Of a stretch of 64,000 nucleotides of DNA, positions 52,504 through 62,200 are shown piece after piece. The stretch covers positions 806,001 to 870,000 of the forward strand of contig NZ_NXNI01000001.1 in NCBI RefSeq assembly GCF_002494345.1. The letters are read 5' to 3'. The notes beneath the pieces were generated by a model that was not told where the DNA came from, searched no databases, and worked only from the letters and a program-made list of their open reading frames with translations. The stretch comes from Natrinema ejinorense (GTDB lineage Archaea; Halobacteriota; Halobacteria; Halobacteriales; Natrialbaceae). Each line of letters starts with the position of its first letter. The stretch's first letter is position 1. The position numbers and the translations under genes are program-made.

Positions 52504-52776
52504 ATGGCACGGCTCCAGCAAACGCTCTTGAACGTTACCGAGGAGAGCGGACACGACAACGGCCGCGTCGGGATCGTCGGCGGGAGCGTCGCGGGGACCG
52601 GGGATACGATGGCCGGCATCGTGGCGTCGCTGCTCGGGCAGGGGATGGAGCGCCGCGAGGCCGCCGAACTCGGTGCGTGGCTCCTCGGCAAGACCGGCGA
52701 ACTCGCGACGGCGGAGTACGGACCTGGCGTCGTCGCGACCGACGTCATCGAGCGGATTCCGCGGACGATTCGGTGA
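52504..52776 (+). pseudogene. NAD(P)HX dehydratase with large internal deletion
   Basis: The 90-codon frame joins the two ends of a YjeF/NnrD-type carbohydrate kinase fold. The first 35 residues (LLNVTEESGHDNGRVGIVGG) are the N-terminal strand. The next residues, AGTGDTMAGIVASLLGQGME, are the C-terminal GTGD catalytic motif, which normally comes some 150-200 residues later. The end AEYGPGVVATDVIERIP is normal. The reading frame is kept across the join, so a small protein may still be made, but the nucleotide and substrate sites are missing. Confidence 0.65.
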
Positions 52777-52851
52777 CGGTCGGTCCGTGAGAACCTCCTC
52801 GAGCCACGCACGAGGAACGCGAATCCCCGAGACACACCAGCCCCTCGCGGC

Positions 52852-53511
52852 TCACTCGGTCCGCCGCCGGAGTCGCCCGCGGAGGACCGGGGTCGCCGGA
52901 AACAGCCCGATTCCGGTCCGTTCGATCTCGAGGACGTCCAGGGCGTCGTGCCCGACGAACCGCTCGATCGTCTCGCGGTTCAACTGACAGCCGCCGGCGG
53001 CGCGTTCCCACAGCGGCGTGAGTCGATCCTGCGCTCGGGCGCGCCAGCCGTCGTTGCGGACGTGCTCGAGGAAGCGCAGTTCGCCCCCGGACCGCAGGAC
53101 GCGAGCCACCTCGTCCAGGGCGGCGTCGGGGTCGTCGATGGTACAGAAGGCCGCTCCCGAGAGGACGACATCGAAGCTGTCGGCCGCGTAGGGGAGCGAT
53201 TCGCCGCGGGCGTCGCGCAGGTGAACGCGCAGGCCAGTCTGCGACGCTTTCCGGACGGCGCGCTGTCGCCTATTCGGATCCGGTTCGACCGCGTGGTACT
53301 CGAGGTCGTCGCCGGCGTCGGCCGCGTACGGAAACATCGCGCCGTTTCCCGCACCGAGGTCGAGGACGCGCCCGGAGAGGTCGGCCGCGAGATACTCGCG
53401 ATGGGGACCGATCAGAAACCGATCCGGCATGAATCGATCGTACAGCACGGTGAAGAGGGGATGTGAAAGCCGCCCCTCACCCGTGGCGTGTCGTGGCGTG
53501 CGGTCCGTCAT
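52852..53511 (-). CDS. Class I SAM-dependent methyltransferase (UbiE-like)
   Basis: The 219-residue protein has a Rossmann methyltransferase core: motif I GRVLDLGAGNGAMFPYAADA, an acidic residue in HAVEPDPNRRQRA, ESLPYAADSFDVVLSGAAFC and a post-motif region LRSGGELRFLEHVRNDGW. The segment ending ELRFLEHVR is typical of methyltransferase-11 proteins of the METTL7 type. The substrate is a small molecule or lipid and remains unknown. The ATG at 53511 is chosen over 53532. It is divergent from the histidine kinase gene. Confidence 0.85.
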   Translation of the reverse strand: MTDRTPRHATGEGRLSHPLFTVLYDRFMPDRFLIGPHREYLAADLSGRVLDLGAGNGAMFPYAADAGDDLEYHAVEPDPNRRQRAVRKASQTGLRVHLRDARGESLPYAADSFDVVLSGAAFCTIDDPDAALDEVARVLRSGGELRFLEHVRNDGWRARAQDRLTPLWERAAGGCQLNRETIERFVGHDALDVLEIERTGIGLFPATPVLRGRLRRRTE

Positions 53512-53697
53512 AGCGCGACTCGATGGGACCAACGACGACCCGACTGATACCGGTTTCCCACGCTGCTCGAGATGTCCGTCGCGAAATCCGGGAACCGACG
53601 TTCGACGAGAGCGTCACAACACTCACAGCCGCCGGTGTGCGATCCTGGTCGACACGACGGCACAACCCTCATGCTGACGGTCCCCTGACTACGACTA

Positions 53698-55806
53698 GTG
53701 GGTCCCTGGAATCGTGCGCTCTCTGTGCTGGGAGGGCGCCACATCATTGTCGCACTCGGCGCGATGTATGTCGCAGTCGCCACAGCACGGGCCGTCGTGC
53801 GAATCACGTCGGGGATACCGTTCGGAAACGTCTTCATCACGTCAGTGCTCATCGCTGGCCCTGGAGTCGTCCTCCTCGTCGTCGGCTATCGATTGCTCTC
53901 CTTCGATATCCGAACGGAATTCTACGCAGCCATCGCGGGCTGGTGTCTCGGTGGCCTCGGCGTCATTCTCGGCGTTCTCGTCCTCTACAGTCTCCAGCCC
54001 GGGGAGATCGTCGACAGTCCGTCGACGATCCTCATCCTGACGGCCCTCGGGAGCGTCGCCGGCCTCGGAGCCGGGATCTACGACGCGGAGGCCAAAACGC
54101 GAACCCGGGAACTCGAGCAGCGCAACCGCGAACTCGAGGCCGCGCGATCCGAACTCGAGGAAACGATCGCCCGACTCGAAGACACGAACACTCAACTCGC
54201 GAAGTCGAACGAACGCCTCGAGCACTATCGGGAGTACACTGACGACGTCTTGAACGCCGTTCGCGACGTGTTTTACGTGCTCGAGCCCGACGGGACGTTT
54301 CAGCGGTGGAACGAAACCGCCTGTGAGGTGACCGGCTACTCGGACGACGAGATCGCCTCGATGACTGCCGTGGAGTTCGTCGAGGAGCACAATCACGCGG
54401 TGATCGAGGACGCGATACGGGAGGGGTTCGAGACCGGAAGCCTCCAGCTCGAAACGGCACTTCGAACCAGCGACGGCGAGGCGATTCCGTACGAGTTCGT
54501 GGCTTCGAGCCTCGAGACGCCCGACGGCGAATCGGTGTTAGCAGGGGTCGGTCGGGATATCTCCGAGCGCGTGGCCCGCGAGCACGAACTCCAGCAACGC
54601 GCCCAGCAACAATGCGTCGTCGCCGAACTCGGGCAACTCGCTCTCGAGACGAACGACCTCGACGAGCTCATGGCAGAAGCGACGCGGCAGGTGGCGGGCG
54701 TTCTGGATACCGACTACTGCAAGGTCCTCGATCTCGACGACGCCGGCGAGCGGCTCGTCCTCCGTCAGGGGGTCGGCTGGCGGGACGGGCTCGTCGGGAC
54801 GGAGACGGTATCGGCCGTCGAATCGGCGTCCCAGGCCGCGTACACCCTCGAGACCGATCAGCCGGTCGTCGTCGACGACCTCGGGACGGACGACCGGTTC
54901 AGTGGCCCGGCGTTGCTGACGAGCCACGACGTCCACAGCGGCATCAGTACTATCATCGGCCCCGTCGACGAGCCGTGGGGGATTCTGGGGACACACGACA
55001 CCGACAACAGGTCGTTCACCGAGGAGGACGTCACCTTCGTCCAGAGCGTCGCGAACGTCCTCGCCGAAGCGATCGAGCGCGGACAGTACCAGGCGGAACT
55101 CGAGGACCTGGTCGGGGACCTCGAGGAATCGAACGAGCGCCTGGAGCAGTTCGCCTACGCGGCCTCCCACGACCTCCAGGAGCCCCTGCGGATGGTCTCG
55201 AGTTACCTGCAACTGATCGAGCGCCGGTACGGCGACGACCTCGATGCGGACGGCGAGGAGTTCCTGGCGTTTGCCGTCGACGGGGCCGATCGCATGCGCG
55301 AGATGATCAACGGGCTGCTCGAGTACTCACGCGTCGAGACGCGCGGTGACGACCTCGAACCGGTCGACCTCGAGGCAGTTCTCGAGGACGCTCGCAAGAA
55401 CCTCCAGATGAAGATCGAGGGCTGCGACGCGGAGATCACGGCGGAGCCGCTTCCTCGAGTCGAGGGTGACGAGGGACAGTTGCGTCAGGTGTTCCAGAAC
55501 TTGCTGTCGAACGCGGTCGAGTACAGCGGCGAGGAGCCCCCGCGAATCCACGTCTCCGCCGAACGGAACGGAACGGACTGGACCGTCTCGGTCGACGACA
55601 ACGGGATCGGTATCGAGCCGGGCGCACAGGAGCGCATCTTCGAGGTGTTCCACCGGCTCCACGGGTACGAGGACCACGCCGGAACCGGCATCGGCCTCGC
55701 GCTCTGCGAACGGATCGTCGAACGACACGGCGGGGACATCTGGGTCGAATCCACGCCGGGAGAGGGAACGACGGTCTCGTTTACGCTGCCGGCACCGCCG
55801 AACTGA
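53698..55806 (+). CDS. Sensor histidine kinase (four TM helices, PAS, GAF)
   Basis: In the 702-residue protein, four membrane helices occupy residues about 10-120 (from IIVALGAMYVAVATARAVV to LILTALGSVAGLGAGIY). A coiled coil (residues 130-175) leads to a PAS domain (VFYVLEPDGTFQRWNETACE) and then a GAF domain (VAGVLDTDYCKVLDLDDAG). The HisKA dimerisation helix has the phospho-His in AYAASHDLQEPLRMVSSYLQ. The HATPase has N, G1 and G2 boxes (QNLLSNAVEYSG, VDDNGIGIEPG, GTGIGLALCERIVERHGG). No response regulator gene is adjacent. The GTG start at 53698 is the only one that keeps the first helix. Confidence 0.92.
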   Translation: MGPWNRALSVLGGRHIIVALGAMYVAVATARAVVRITSGIPFGNVFITSVLIAGPGVVLLVVGYRLLSFDIRTEFYAAIAGWCLGGLGVILGVLVLYSLQPGEIVDSPSTILILTALGSVAGLGAGIYDAEAKTRTRELEQRNRELEAARSELEETIARLEDTNTQLAKSNERLEHYREYTDDVLNAVRDVFYVLEPDGTFQRWNETACEVTGYSDDEIASMTAVEFVEEHNHAVIEDAIREGFETGSLQLETALRTSDGEAIPYEFVASSLETPDGESVLAGVGRDISERVAREHELQQRAQQQCVVAELGQLALETNDLDELMAEATRQVAGVLDTDYCKVLDLDDAGERLVLRQGVGWRDGLVGTETVSAVESASQAAYTLETDQPVVVDDLGTDDRFSGPALLTSHDVHSGISTIIGPVDEPWGILGTHDTDNRSFTEEDVTFVQSVANVLAEAIERGQYQAELEDLVGDLEESNERLEQFAYAASHDLQEPLRMVSSYLQLIERRYGDDLDADGEEFLAFAVDGADRMREMINGLLEYSRVETRGDDLEPVDLEAVLEDARKNLQMKIEGCDAEITAEPLPRVEGDEGQLRQVFQNLLSNAVEYSGEEPPRIHVSAERNGTDWTVSVDDNGIGIEPGAQERIFEVFHRLHGYEDHAGTGIGLALCERIVERHGGDIWVESTPGEGTTVSFTLPAPPN

Positions 55807-55914
55807 GACGCTACATCGTACCCGTTCCTCGGCTGGACCGCGATCGAGTGCTGGATGTCCGATTCCGGCAATCGTCTCGAGCGTTTTATGGCCGAACGTG
55901 CCGGTATTCCCCGT

Positions 55915-56982
55915 ATGACAGACGACCGACTGCGGATGACTCCCGGCCCGACGGAGGTCCCCACAGCCGTCCGCGAGCGGATGAGCGAACCGACGCCGAA
56001 TCCGGACGTCGAGTCCGAGTTCTTCGCGTTCTACCGCGATCTGACCGACGAACTCGGGGCGATCTACGGCGACGACGACGTCGTCGTCCTCGGCGGCGAG
56101 GGGATCCTCGGGCTCGAAGCGGCCATCGCGTCGCTGGTCGAACCGGGCGATCGGGTGCTGTGTATCGCGAACGGGCTCTACGGCGAGGGGTTCGCCGACT
56201 TCGTCGAAATGTACGGCGGAGAAGCGGTCGTCTGTGCCTCCTCGTGGCGGGAACCGCTCGATCTCGAGGCGATCGAATCCGAACTCGAGACGAACTCGTT
56301 CGACGTCGCAACGATGGTTCACTGCGAGACGCCGACGGGCGTGCTGAACGATATCGAACCGGTCCTCGAGCGACTCGAGGCCCACGACGTCGTCACCGTC
56401 GTGGACGCAGTCTCCTCGCTCGGCGGCGTTCCAGTGCCGACCGACCGGATCGACGTCTGCTTGGGGGCCTCACAGAAGTGTTTCAGTGCGCCGCCGGGAC
56501 TGACAGTCTGCTCGGTCAGCGACCGCGCCTGGGAACGAATCGAGTCCGTCGAAACGGAGAGCCTGTACACCGATCTCGAGCCCTGGCGCGACGCTGCCGA
56601 CGAGGAGTGGTTCCCCTACACGCACCTGTCTGCGAACCTCTACGGCCTCGAGACGGCGGTCGACCTGCTACTCGATGAGGGCCTCGAATCCGTCTACGCA
56701 CGCCACGAGGAGGCCGCAACGCGCTGTCGGGCCCGCGCCGCCGAGTTGGGGCTGGCGCTCTATCCCGACGAGTCGGTGGCGTCTCCGACCGTGACCGCTC
56801 TCGAGGTCCCCGGTCGAGCGGAACACCTCCAGGAAACGCTGGTCGACGAGCACGAGATCGTCCTCGCGACGGGCCTCGACGATCTCGCCGAGGACGTACT
56901 CCGGATCGGTCACATGGGACACAACGCACGCGTCGACCGCGTCGAACGGACGATGGACGCGCTCGAAGTCGCCCTCGAGTAG
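55915..56982 (+). CDS. Class V PLP-dependent aminotransferase
   Basis: The 355-residue protein begins RMTPGPTEVPTAVRERM, the hallmark of alanine-glyoxylate/serine-pyruvate type aminotransferases. Other matches are VVVLGGEGILGLEAAIASLV, VHCETPTGVLNDIEP, VVDAVSSLGG and the PLP lysine in LGASQKCFSAPPG. Glyoxylate, serine or phosphonate-type substrates are all possible within the family. The ATG at 55915 is the first Met of the conserved start. A link to the serine/glycine genes elsewhere in the window is possible but not shown. Confidence 0.88.
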   Translation: MTDDRLRMTPGPTEVPTAVRERMSEPTPNPDVESEFFAFYRDLTDELGAIYGDDDVVVLGGEGILGLEAAIASLVEPGDRVLCIANGLYGEGFADFVEMYGGEAVVCASSWREPLDLEAIESELETNSFDVATMVHCETPTGVLNDIEPVLERLEAHDVVTVVDAVSSLGGVPVPTDRIDVCLGASQKCFSAPPGLTVCSVSDRAWERIESVETESLYTDLEPWRDAADEEWFPYTHLSANLYGLETAVDLLLDEGLESVYARHEEAATRCRARAAELGLALYPDESVASPTVTALEVPGRAEHLQETLVDEHEIVLATGLDDLAEDVLRIGHMGHNARVDRVERTMDALEVALE

Positions 56983-57293
56983 TACTCAGCACCGCCGTGC
57001 GATCCAGCGAGAACGACGAATGCCAGCCGATCGCACAGCCGTGGTGTGGTCGGTCGGACGAATTCGGCTGCTCCCGTGGTGTCCCTGCGTGTCGGTCGAA
57101 CCTTGGCAGGGAAACCATACTTTAGACCATAATACCAACGCCGAAGAAATTATTGTCGATTTTCAAACAATCGTATCACACCAGTGAAGCGGTGTAATTA
57201 TGCTGTTTGCTATAAAGAACCTGACTGAAAGGATTCGATAGTGATAAATAAAGATTAAGGTCATCGCCGTCCGTCTGTTTGTGTAGACGCACC
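56983..57293. other. AT-rich promoter region upstream of cstA
   Basis: No gene is seen in these 311 bases. The second half (57118-57255) is strikingly AT-rich for this chromosome, with several TATA-like elements (GATAAATAAAG at 57242-57252 is best placed). An inverted repeat ACACC/GGTGT at about 57178-57195 could bind a regulator. Confidence 0.5.
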
Positions 57294-59144
57294 ATGACAC
57301 AGGTAATCTGGATCATCGCGGCGGTACTGGTGACGTTCACAGCCGGCTACGTGGGGTACTCGCGATATCTCACGCGATTCGTCGAACTCGATGAGGAGGC
57401 GGAGACGCCGGCACACAAATACGAGGACGGACAGGAGTACGTCCCATCGAAGAAACCGGTGTTGCTGGGCCACCACTACTCGAGTATCGCGGGTGGAGCC
57501 CCGATCGTCGGACCGATCACGGCCGGTGCCATCTGGGGATGGGTGCCGGCGTTGCTGTGGATCGCACTGGGAAATCCGTTGATGGGGGCGGTTCACGACT
57601 TCGTGTCGCTCTCGGGCAGCCTCCGTCACGAGGGGAAGTCGATCGGCTACATGATCGGCGAATACGTCGGAGAGAGCGGCAAAAACATGCTGTTGTGGTT
57701 CGCGTTCCTGACGATCATGCTCGTCGTGGCCGTGTTCGCGTTGGTGGTCGCGATCGTTTTCCACGCGTATCCACAGGTGGTAACGGCGTCGACCATCTAC
57801 ATCCTCCTGGCGTTGGTCTTCGGCGTCTACCTCTACCAGTTCAACGGCCCGTTCATCCCAGGAACGATCGTCTTCGTGGTGGGGGTCTTCGCTGCTGTCT
57901 GGGTGGGACTCCAGTATCCGCTGGCGCTGTTCGCCGGCGACTACCCCGCCGGGACGATCGTGTTGCTCAGCGGTGACGGGAGTGTGATGCCGGGTGCAGC
58001 CGCACTCGAGGCGGTGGGAGGCGGTAACACCGCAGGCTGGATCCCGTTCGTGCTGGTCTACGCTGCGATCGCAAGCGCACTCCCGGTCTGGGTGTTGCTT
58101 CAACCTCGAGACTACCTCTCGTCGTTCCTGCTGTACACCGGTGTCGGTGGCGCGACCGTCGCCATCGTCGTCGGGACGTTCCTCGGCACCTCGTCGGAAC
58201 CACTCGTCATCGACAGCACGATCGGTGCGTTCGAAGGGTTCTGGGGCGTCGAAGCGGCCGGCTACGCACCGTTGTTCCCGCTGCTGTTCATCACGATCGC
58301 CTGCGGGACGATTAGCGGGTTCCACTCGCTGGTGTCGTCGGGGACGACCGCCAAGCAACTCGACAACGAGACCGACGCCCGCTTGATCGGCTACGGCGGG
58401 ATGCTCGGGGAGGGTCTGCTCGCCGCGGTCGCTCTCTCGACGCTCGCGGTGTGGGGTGCCCCCGATGTCGCGGGCGGTATCGGCGCTGCCCTCCCGAATT
58501 TCGCTTCGGGCGGCGGTATCATCCTCACGAGCTTCGGGATTCCCCAGACCGTCGGTGCCGTGTTCATGGCGCTGGTTCTGTGTAGCTTCCTGCTCACGTC
58601 GACGGACACGGCCGTTCGGCTCGGCCGCTACATGATGGAAGAGATCGTCGGCACGCCCGCGGGCCGGACCGATACGGGGCTGAACCTCGATCCGCGCTCG
58701 ATCGCACGCGGTCGATACACGAACCCGATCGTACAGATCGTCCCCGCGTACCTGCTCGTCGTCTCCGGTCAGTGGGTCGTCCTCTGGCAGCTCTTCGGCG
58801 GCGCGAACCAGCTGCTCGCGGCGCTGGCGCTGCTTACCGCGACCGTCTGGCTGGCAAACTGGGACGACAACAAACAGCTCGTCTCCACCGGGGTTCCGAT
58901 GGCGATCATGGTCACGATCACCGTCCTCGGGCTACTGATCCTGGTGTTCTACGAGAACCTCTATCTGAACCTGCTCCAGGGCGAAGCGGGGTCCCTCGAG
59001 GCGATGATCTCGTCGGGCGTACAGATGGTGCTCGGACTGGTTCTCGTCGGCCTGGCGCTCGCACTCGTCAGATTGGGGTACAACAACATTCAGACCGTCC
59101 GTCGCAGCCCCGACCGGCCCGCAGCCGAACCGGGCGACGACTGA
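57294..59144 (+). CDS. cstA: Carbon starvation protein CstA
   Basis: The 616-residue transporter has about sixteen to eighteen membrane helices. CstA hallmarks are YVPSKKPVLLGHHYSSIAGG, APIVGPITAGAIWGWVPALL, NPLMGAVHDFVSLSGSLRHE, GTISGFHSLVSSGTTAKQLD and LTSTDTAVRLGRYMMEE. The family takes up peptides or pyruvate under carbon limitation. The ATG at 57294 matches the family N-terminus (VIWIIAAVLVTFTAGYVGY). The long AT-rich upstream region suggests regulated expression. Confidence 0.93.
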   Translation: MTQVIWIIAAVLVTFTAGYVGYSRYLTRFVELDEEAETPAHKYEDGQEYVPSKKPVLLGHHYSSIAGGAPIVGPITAGAIWGWVPALLWIALGNPLMGAVHDFVSLSGSLRHEGKSIGYMIGEYVGESGKNMLLWFAFLTIMLVVAVFALVVAIVFHAYPQVVTASTIYILLALVFGVYLYQFNGPFIPGTIVFVVGVFAAVWVGLQYPLALFAGDYPAGTIVLLSGDGSVMPGAAALEAVGGGNTAGWIPFVLVYAAIASALPVWVLLQPRDYLSSFLLYTGVGGATVAIVVGTFLGTSSEPLVIDSTIGAFEGFWGVEAAGYAPLFPLLFITIACGTISGFHSLVSSGTTAKQLDNETDARLIGYGGMLGEGLLAAVALSTLAVWGAPDVAGGIGAALPNFASGGGIILTSFGIPQTVGAVFMALVLCSFLLTSTDTAVRLGRYMMEEIVGTPAGRTDTGLNLDPRSIARGRYTNPIVQIVPAYLLVVSGQWVVLWQLFGGANQLLAALALLTATVWLANWDDNKQLVSTGVPMAIMVTITVLGLLILVFYENLYLNLLQGEAGSLEAMISSGVQMVLGLVLVGLALALVRLGYNNIQTVRRSPDRPAAEPGDD

Positions 59145-59222
59145 CGCCACGCTGAGGCCGCTCGTTTTTTCGCCGTCGTCGCGGCTACGGTCCGAAAGCA
59201 ACGCAAAGCGCGCCGAGTCGCG

Positions 59223-62200
59223 TTACCAGTATTGATCGAGCCCGGTCTGTTCCTGCCCGCTCTTGACCTCCTCCCAGGAGATATCCAACGCCTCGAGGAT
59301 CCGTTCGATCGGTCCCTGCAGCGTCTTCTCGAGCATCTTCTCGTAGTCGACCTCGAACGCCTCGGGGATCTGGTCCTCGTACTCGAAACAGATGACGTCA
59401 GGGTCGCGTTTGAACGCGCCGTAGCGGGGATCAGTGCGGGCGTCGAACCCTTCCTCGGCCTCGAGCCGTTCGAAGAAGGACGGATCGACGCGGTCGAGGT
59501 AGAGCCGTTTTGGCTTGCTCCCGCGCTGGAAGTTGGTTCCGAGCAGGAGGTTGGCGTACTTCGCACCCCTGACCTGTGCCGTGTCGGTGTCGTAGTTGTC
59601 CAGCCGTTTGCCGATCCCGCCCGGAATCGCGATCTCCTCGAGGGAGATCTCGCCGGCCAGTACGTCCTCGATGACGCCGTTGACGTACTCCTTCGCGCCT
59701 TCGATGTCGCCCTCGCGGACGATCATCTCGATGACCCGATGCTGGACCTCCTTGGTGATCGGCGCGATGTCCGAACGCTGGTACTCGAAGCCGACGATGT
59801 CGACGTCGTTGACGTCCTTGCCCTCCTTCCAGGTGATGTGGCCCGCGTAGCGTTTCTTCTTGCCCGCTTGGAAGAACCGCCGGTAGAGCTTCTCGAACTC
59901 GATCTGGAAGCGGTGGAACTCGGCACCTAGTTCTTCGCGCGCAAAATCGTCGTACCGACCGTTGATGTGGTCTTCGAGGTCGAACGACGTTTCGATAGCT
60001 TCCGCTTTCGATACGTCGGTACCGAGTTCGAGCATGACGCTGTCGGTGTCACCGTAGGTAACCTCGTAGCCTTCCTCGTTAGCAGCGGTCTCGGTAAACT
60101 CGATGACTTCGCGACCAGTGGCAGTGATGGCAGATGCTGCTTCCTTGTCGTACAGGCGGAACCGCTCCCAACCCGAGACGCCGTACAGCGATTGACCGAC
60201 GAACTGGAACTTCCCGTTTCGGCCGGCGAGTAGCGTATGGTTGTCCTCGACGGTAACGCAGCAAACACCGTCGTCAGCAGTACTTCGAGACGCACTTCGG
60301 TGCATTCGAAGCGTGTTTTTCGAGCCCTCAGTGACGTAGATTCGCCACGAGCCGCTATCACGATTGTAGTTTGCTGTTACGCCGAGATGTGCACAGAGAC
60401 GGAGGATGTCGTCCCGAAGCCGGTCGCTCGAGGTAGTATACCGCCAGGAGTTGACCTGCCGATCGCCATCGCCGTCGATGAGTACCTCGAGGAACCGTCG
60501 TTTCTGTTGGCTGCTGCACTCGAAGACAAACTCGGGGATTCGCTTCTCGAAACTGCCGTCGCCACAGTGCGACGTCAATAGATCACCGAGGAGTTTCGAT
60601 GTGACCGTGTAACATCGATCATCGACGTAGTAGTCGAAATCCATGTCATCGAGCAATTCGCCGATCGTCGCGTGGTGGTCGACGCCGCCGTCGGCAACCG
60701 GCAGTTTGTCCTGTGCCAGGTTTACCGTCGTTGCCGAACCGCGGAAATTCTCGCCGAACTGCTTGTCTTCGGACGTATAGATATTTCCTTCCGTTACGAA
60801 CCATGCAAGCAGGTCGAGGAAATCGTCTCCATCGTAGGTCCGGGGAATCCATTTCCGGCCGGATTCCCGGTGAATGAAACTCATCTCACAGACCGCTTCG
60901 ATGTACTCACGGTGGTCCTCGAACTCCTCGTCCGTGAAGACGTACCCCGTTTTGCCGACATCAGCTTTCGGTACGCGACGCGGCGTCCAGCCCAATTCCG
61001 CCGTGAACGTACGGCCGTGAACGGACGGCCTGACCCACACTTCGTATTCGCCGTCGATCAGTTCCGTGAGATCGACCTCCTCGAGCTTGTCTCCGTCGGG
61101 GCCCGCCCACCCGTGAGGGAGCTCATAGTTCGTCGCTCGGTCGAGGTTTCCGGCCTCGACAAAGCTGTACTCGTCTTCCGTGATCCCGTTTGTCTCGTTC
61201 TTTCGGACGAGCATGCGGTGATTCGGCGTGACGCGGAAGTCTATCTTGCTCGTCTCGATATCGATCAGACCGCCGTCGTAGTCGGGATAGTCGTGGGTTT
61301 CGACGATCGACTTGATTTCCAGTTCTTCCGTCTCCGGATCGAGCGAATACACTTCGTCGCCGATCTCGAGATCGGTGATCTCGCGCACGCCACTAGGGGT
61401 CAAAACCTCCGTATCCGGCGTAAAGCAGTTCATGATGACCTTCACCGCGCCCTGTTGGCGGTCGTACTGCTCGTACTCGAGGCTCCCGGGTTCGTGCTCG
61501 TTTCGCAGTTCCTTCTTCTCCTCGCGCTCGGCGAGCAGTTCGGTGATCATCTCGCGCATGACGCCGTCGGGCTCCTTGCGGAAGTGGATCCCATCGTCTC
61601 CGACCGGTGCGACGTAGGTCTCACCGTCATATTCGTCGGGATCGACCCGCGTCTCCGGCGAGGCGTTGATCGTCGTCATACACATCGGGTACAGCGACTT
61701 CAGGTCGAGCACGGTCACGTTCTCCTTGACGCCCGTGATCGGCTCGAACACCGCCCCGCCCTCGTACTCCTCGCCGGCCTCCTGCTGGCCCTTCGATGGC
61801 AGCGCGAACCGCCCGTAGGCCTCGTGGAGGACGTACATGTCGACCGCGTCGCCCGGCGTCGGCGCGTCTTCGAGTTTGCAGCCGACGAACGAGCGCACCT
61901 CGTCCCAGAACGTGATGATCTCCTGCTGGCGGTCGAGTTCGACGCAGAGTTCGACGTCCCGCAGGTTGTACTCGAGTAGCTGCGTGGGGTCGTCTTCCCA
62001 GAGGTCGCCGATGTCGCCGGCGTAGCGTTCCTTGCCCACGCCCAACTCCTCCTCGCCGACGGCGTCGAGCCGGTAGGAGTCCAGTTCGGAGAAGACCATC
62101 CGCTGGTAGCCATAGAGCAGGTCGAAGACGATCCGGCCCTTGATGTCGGGGCCGCCCCAGTTGCTGCGCCAGACCTCGTCGACCCGCGAGAGCCGGTCGA

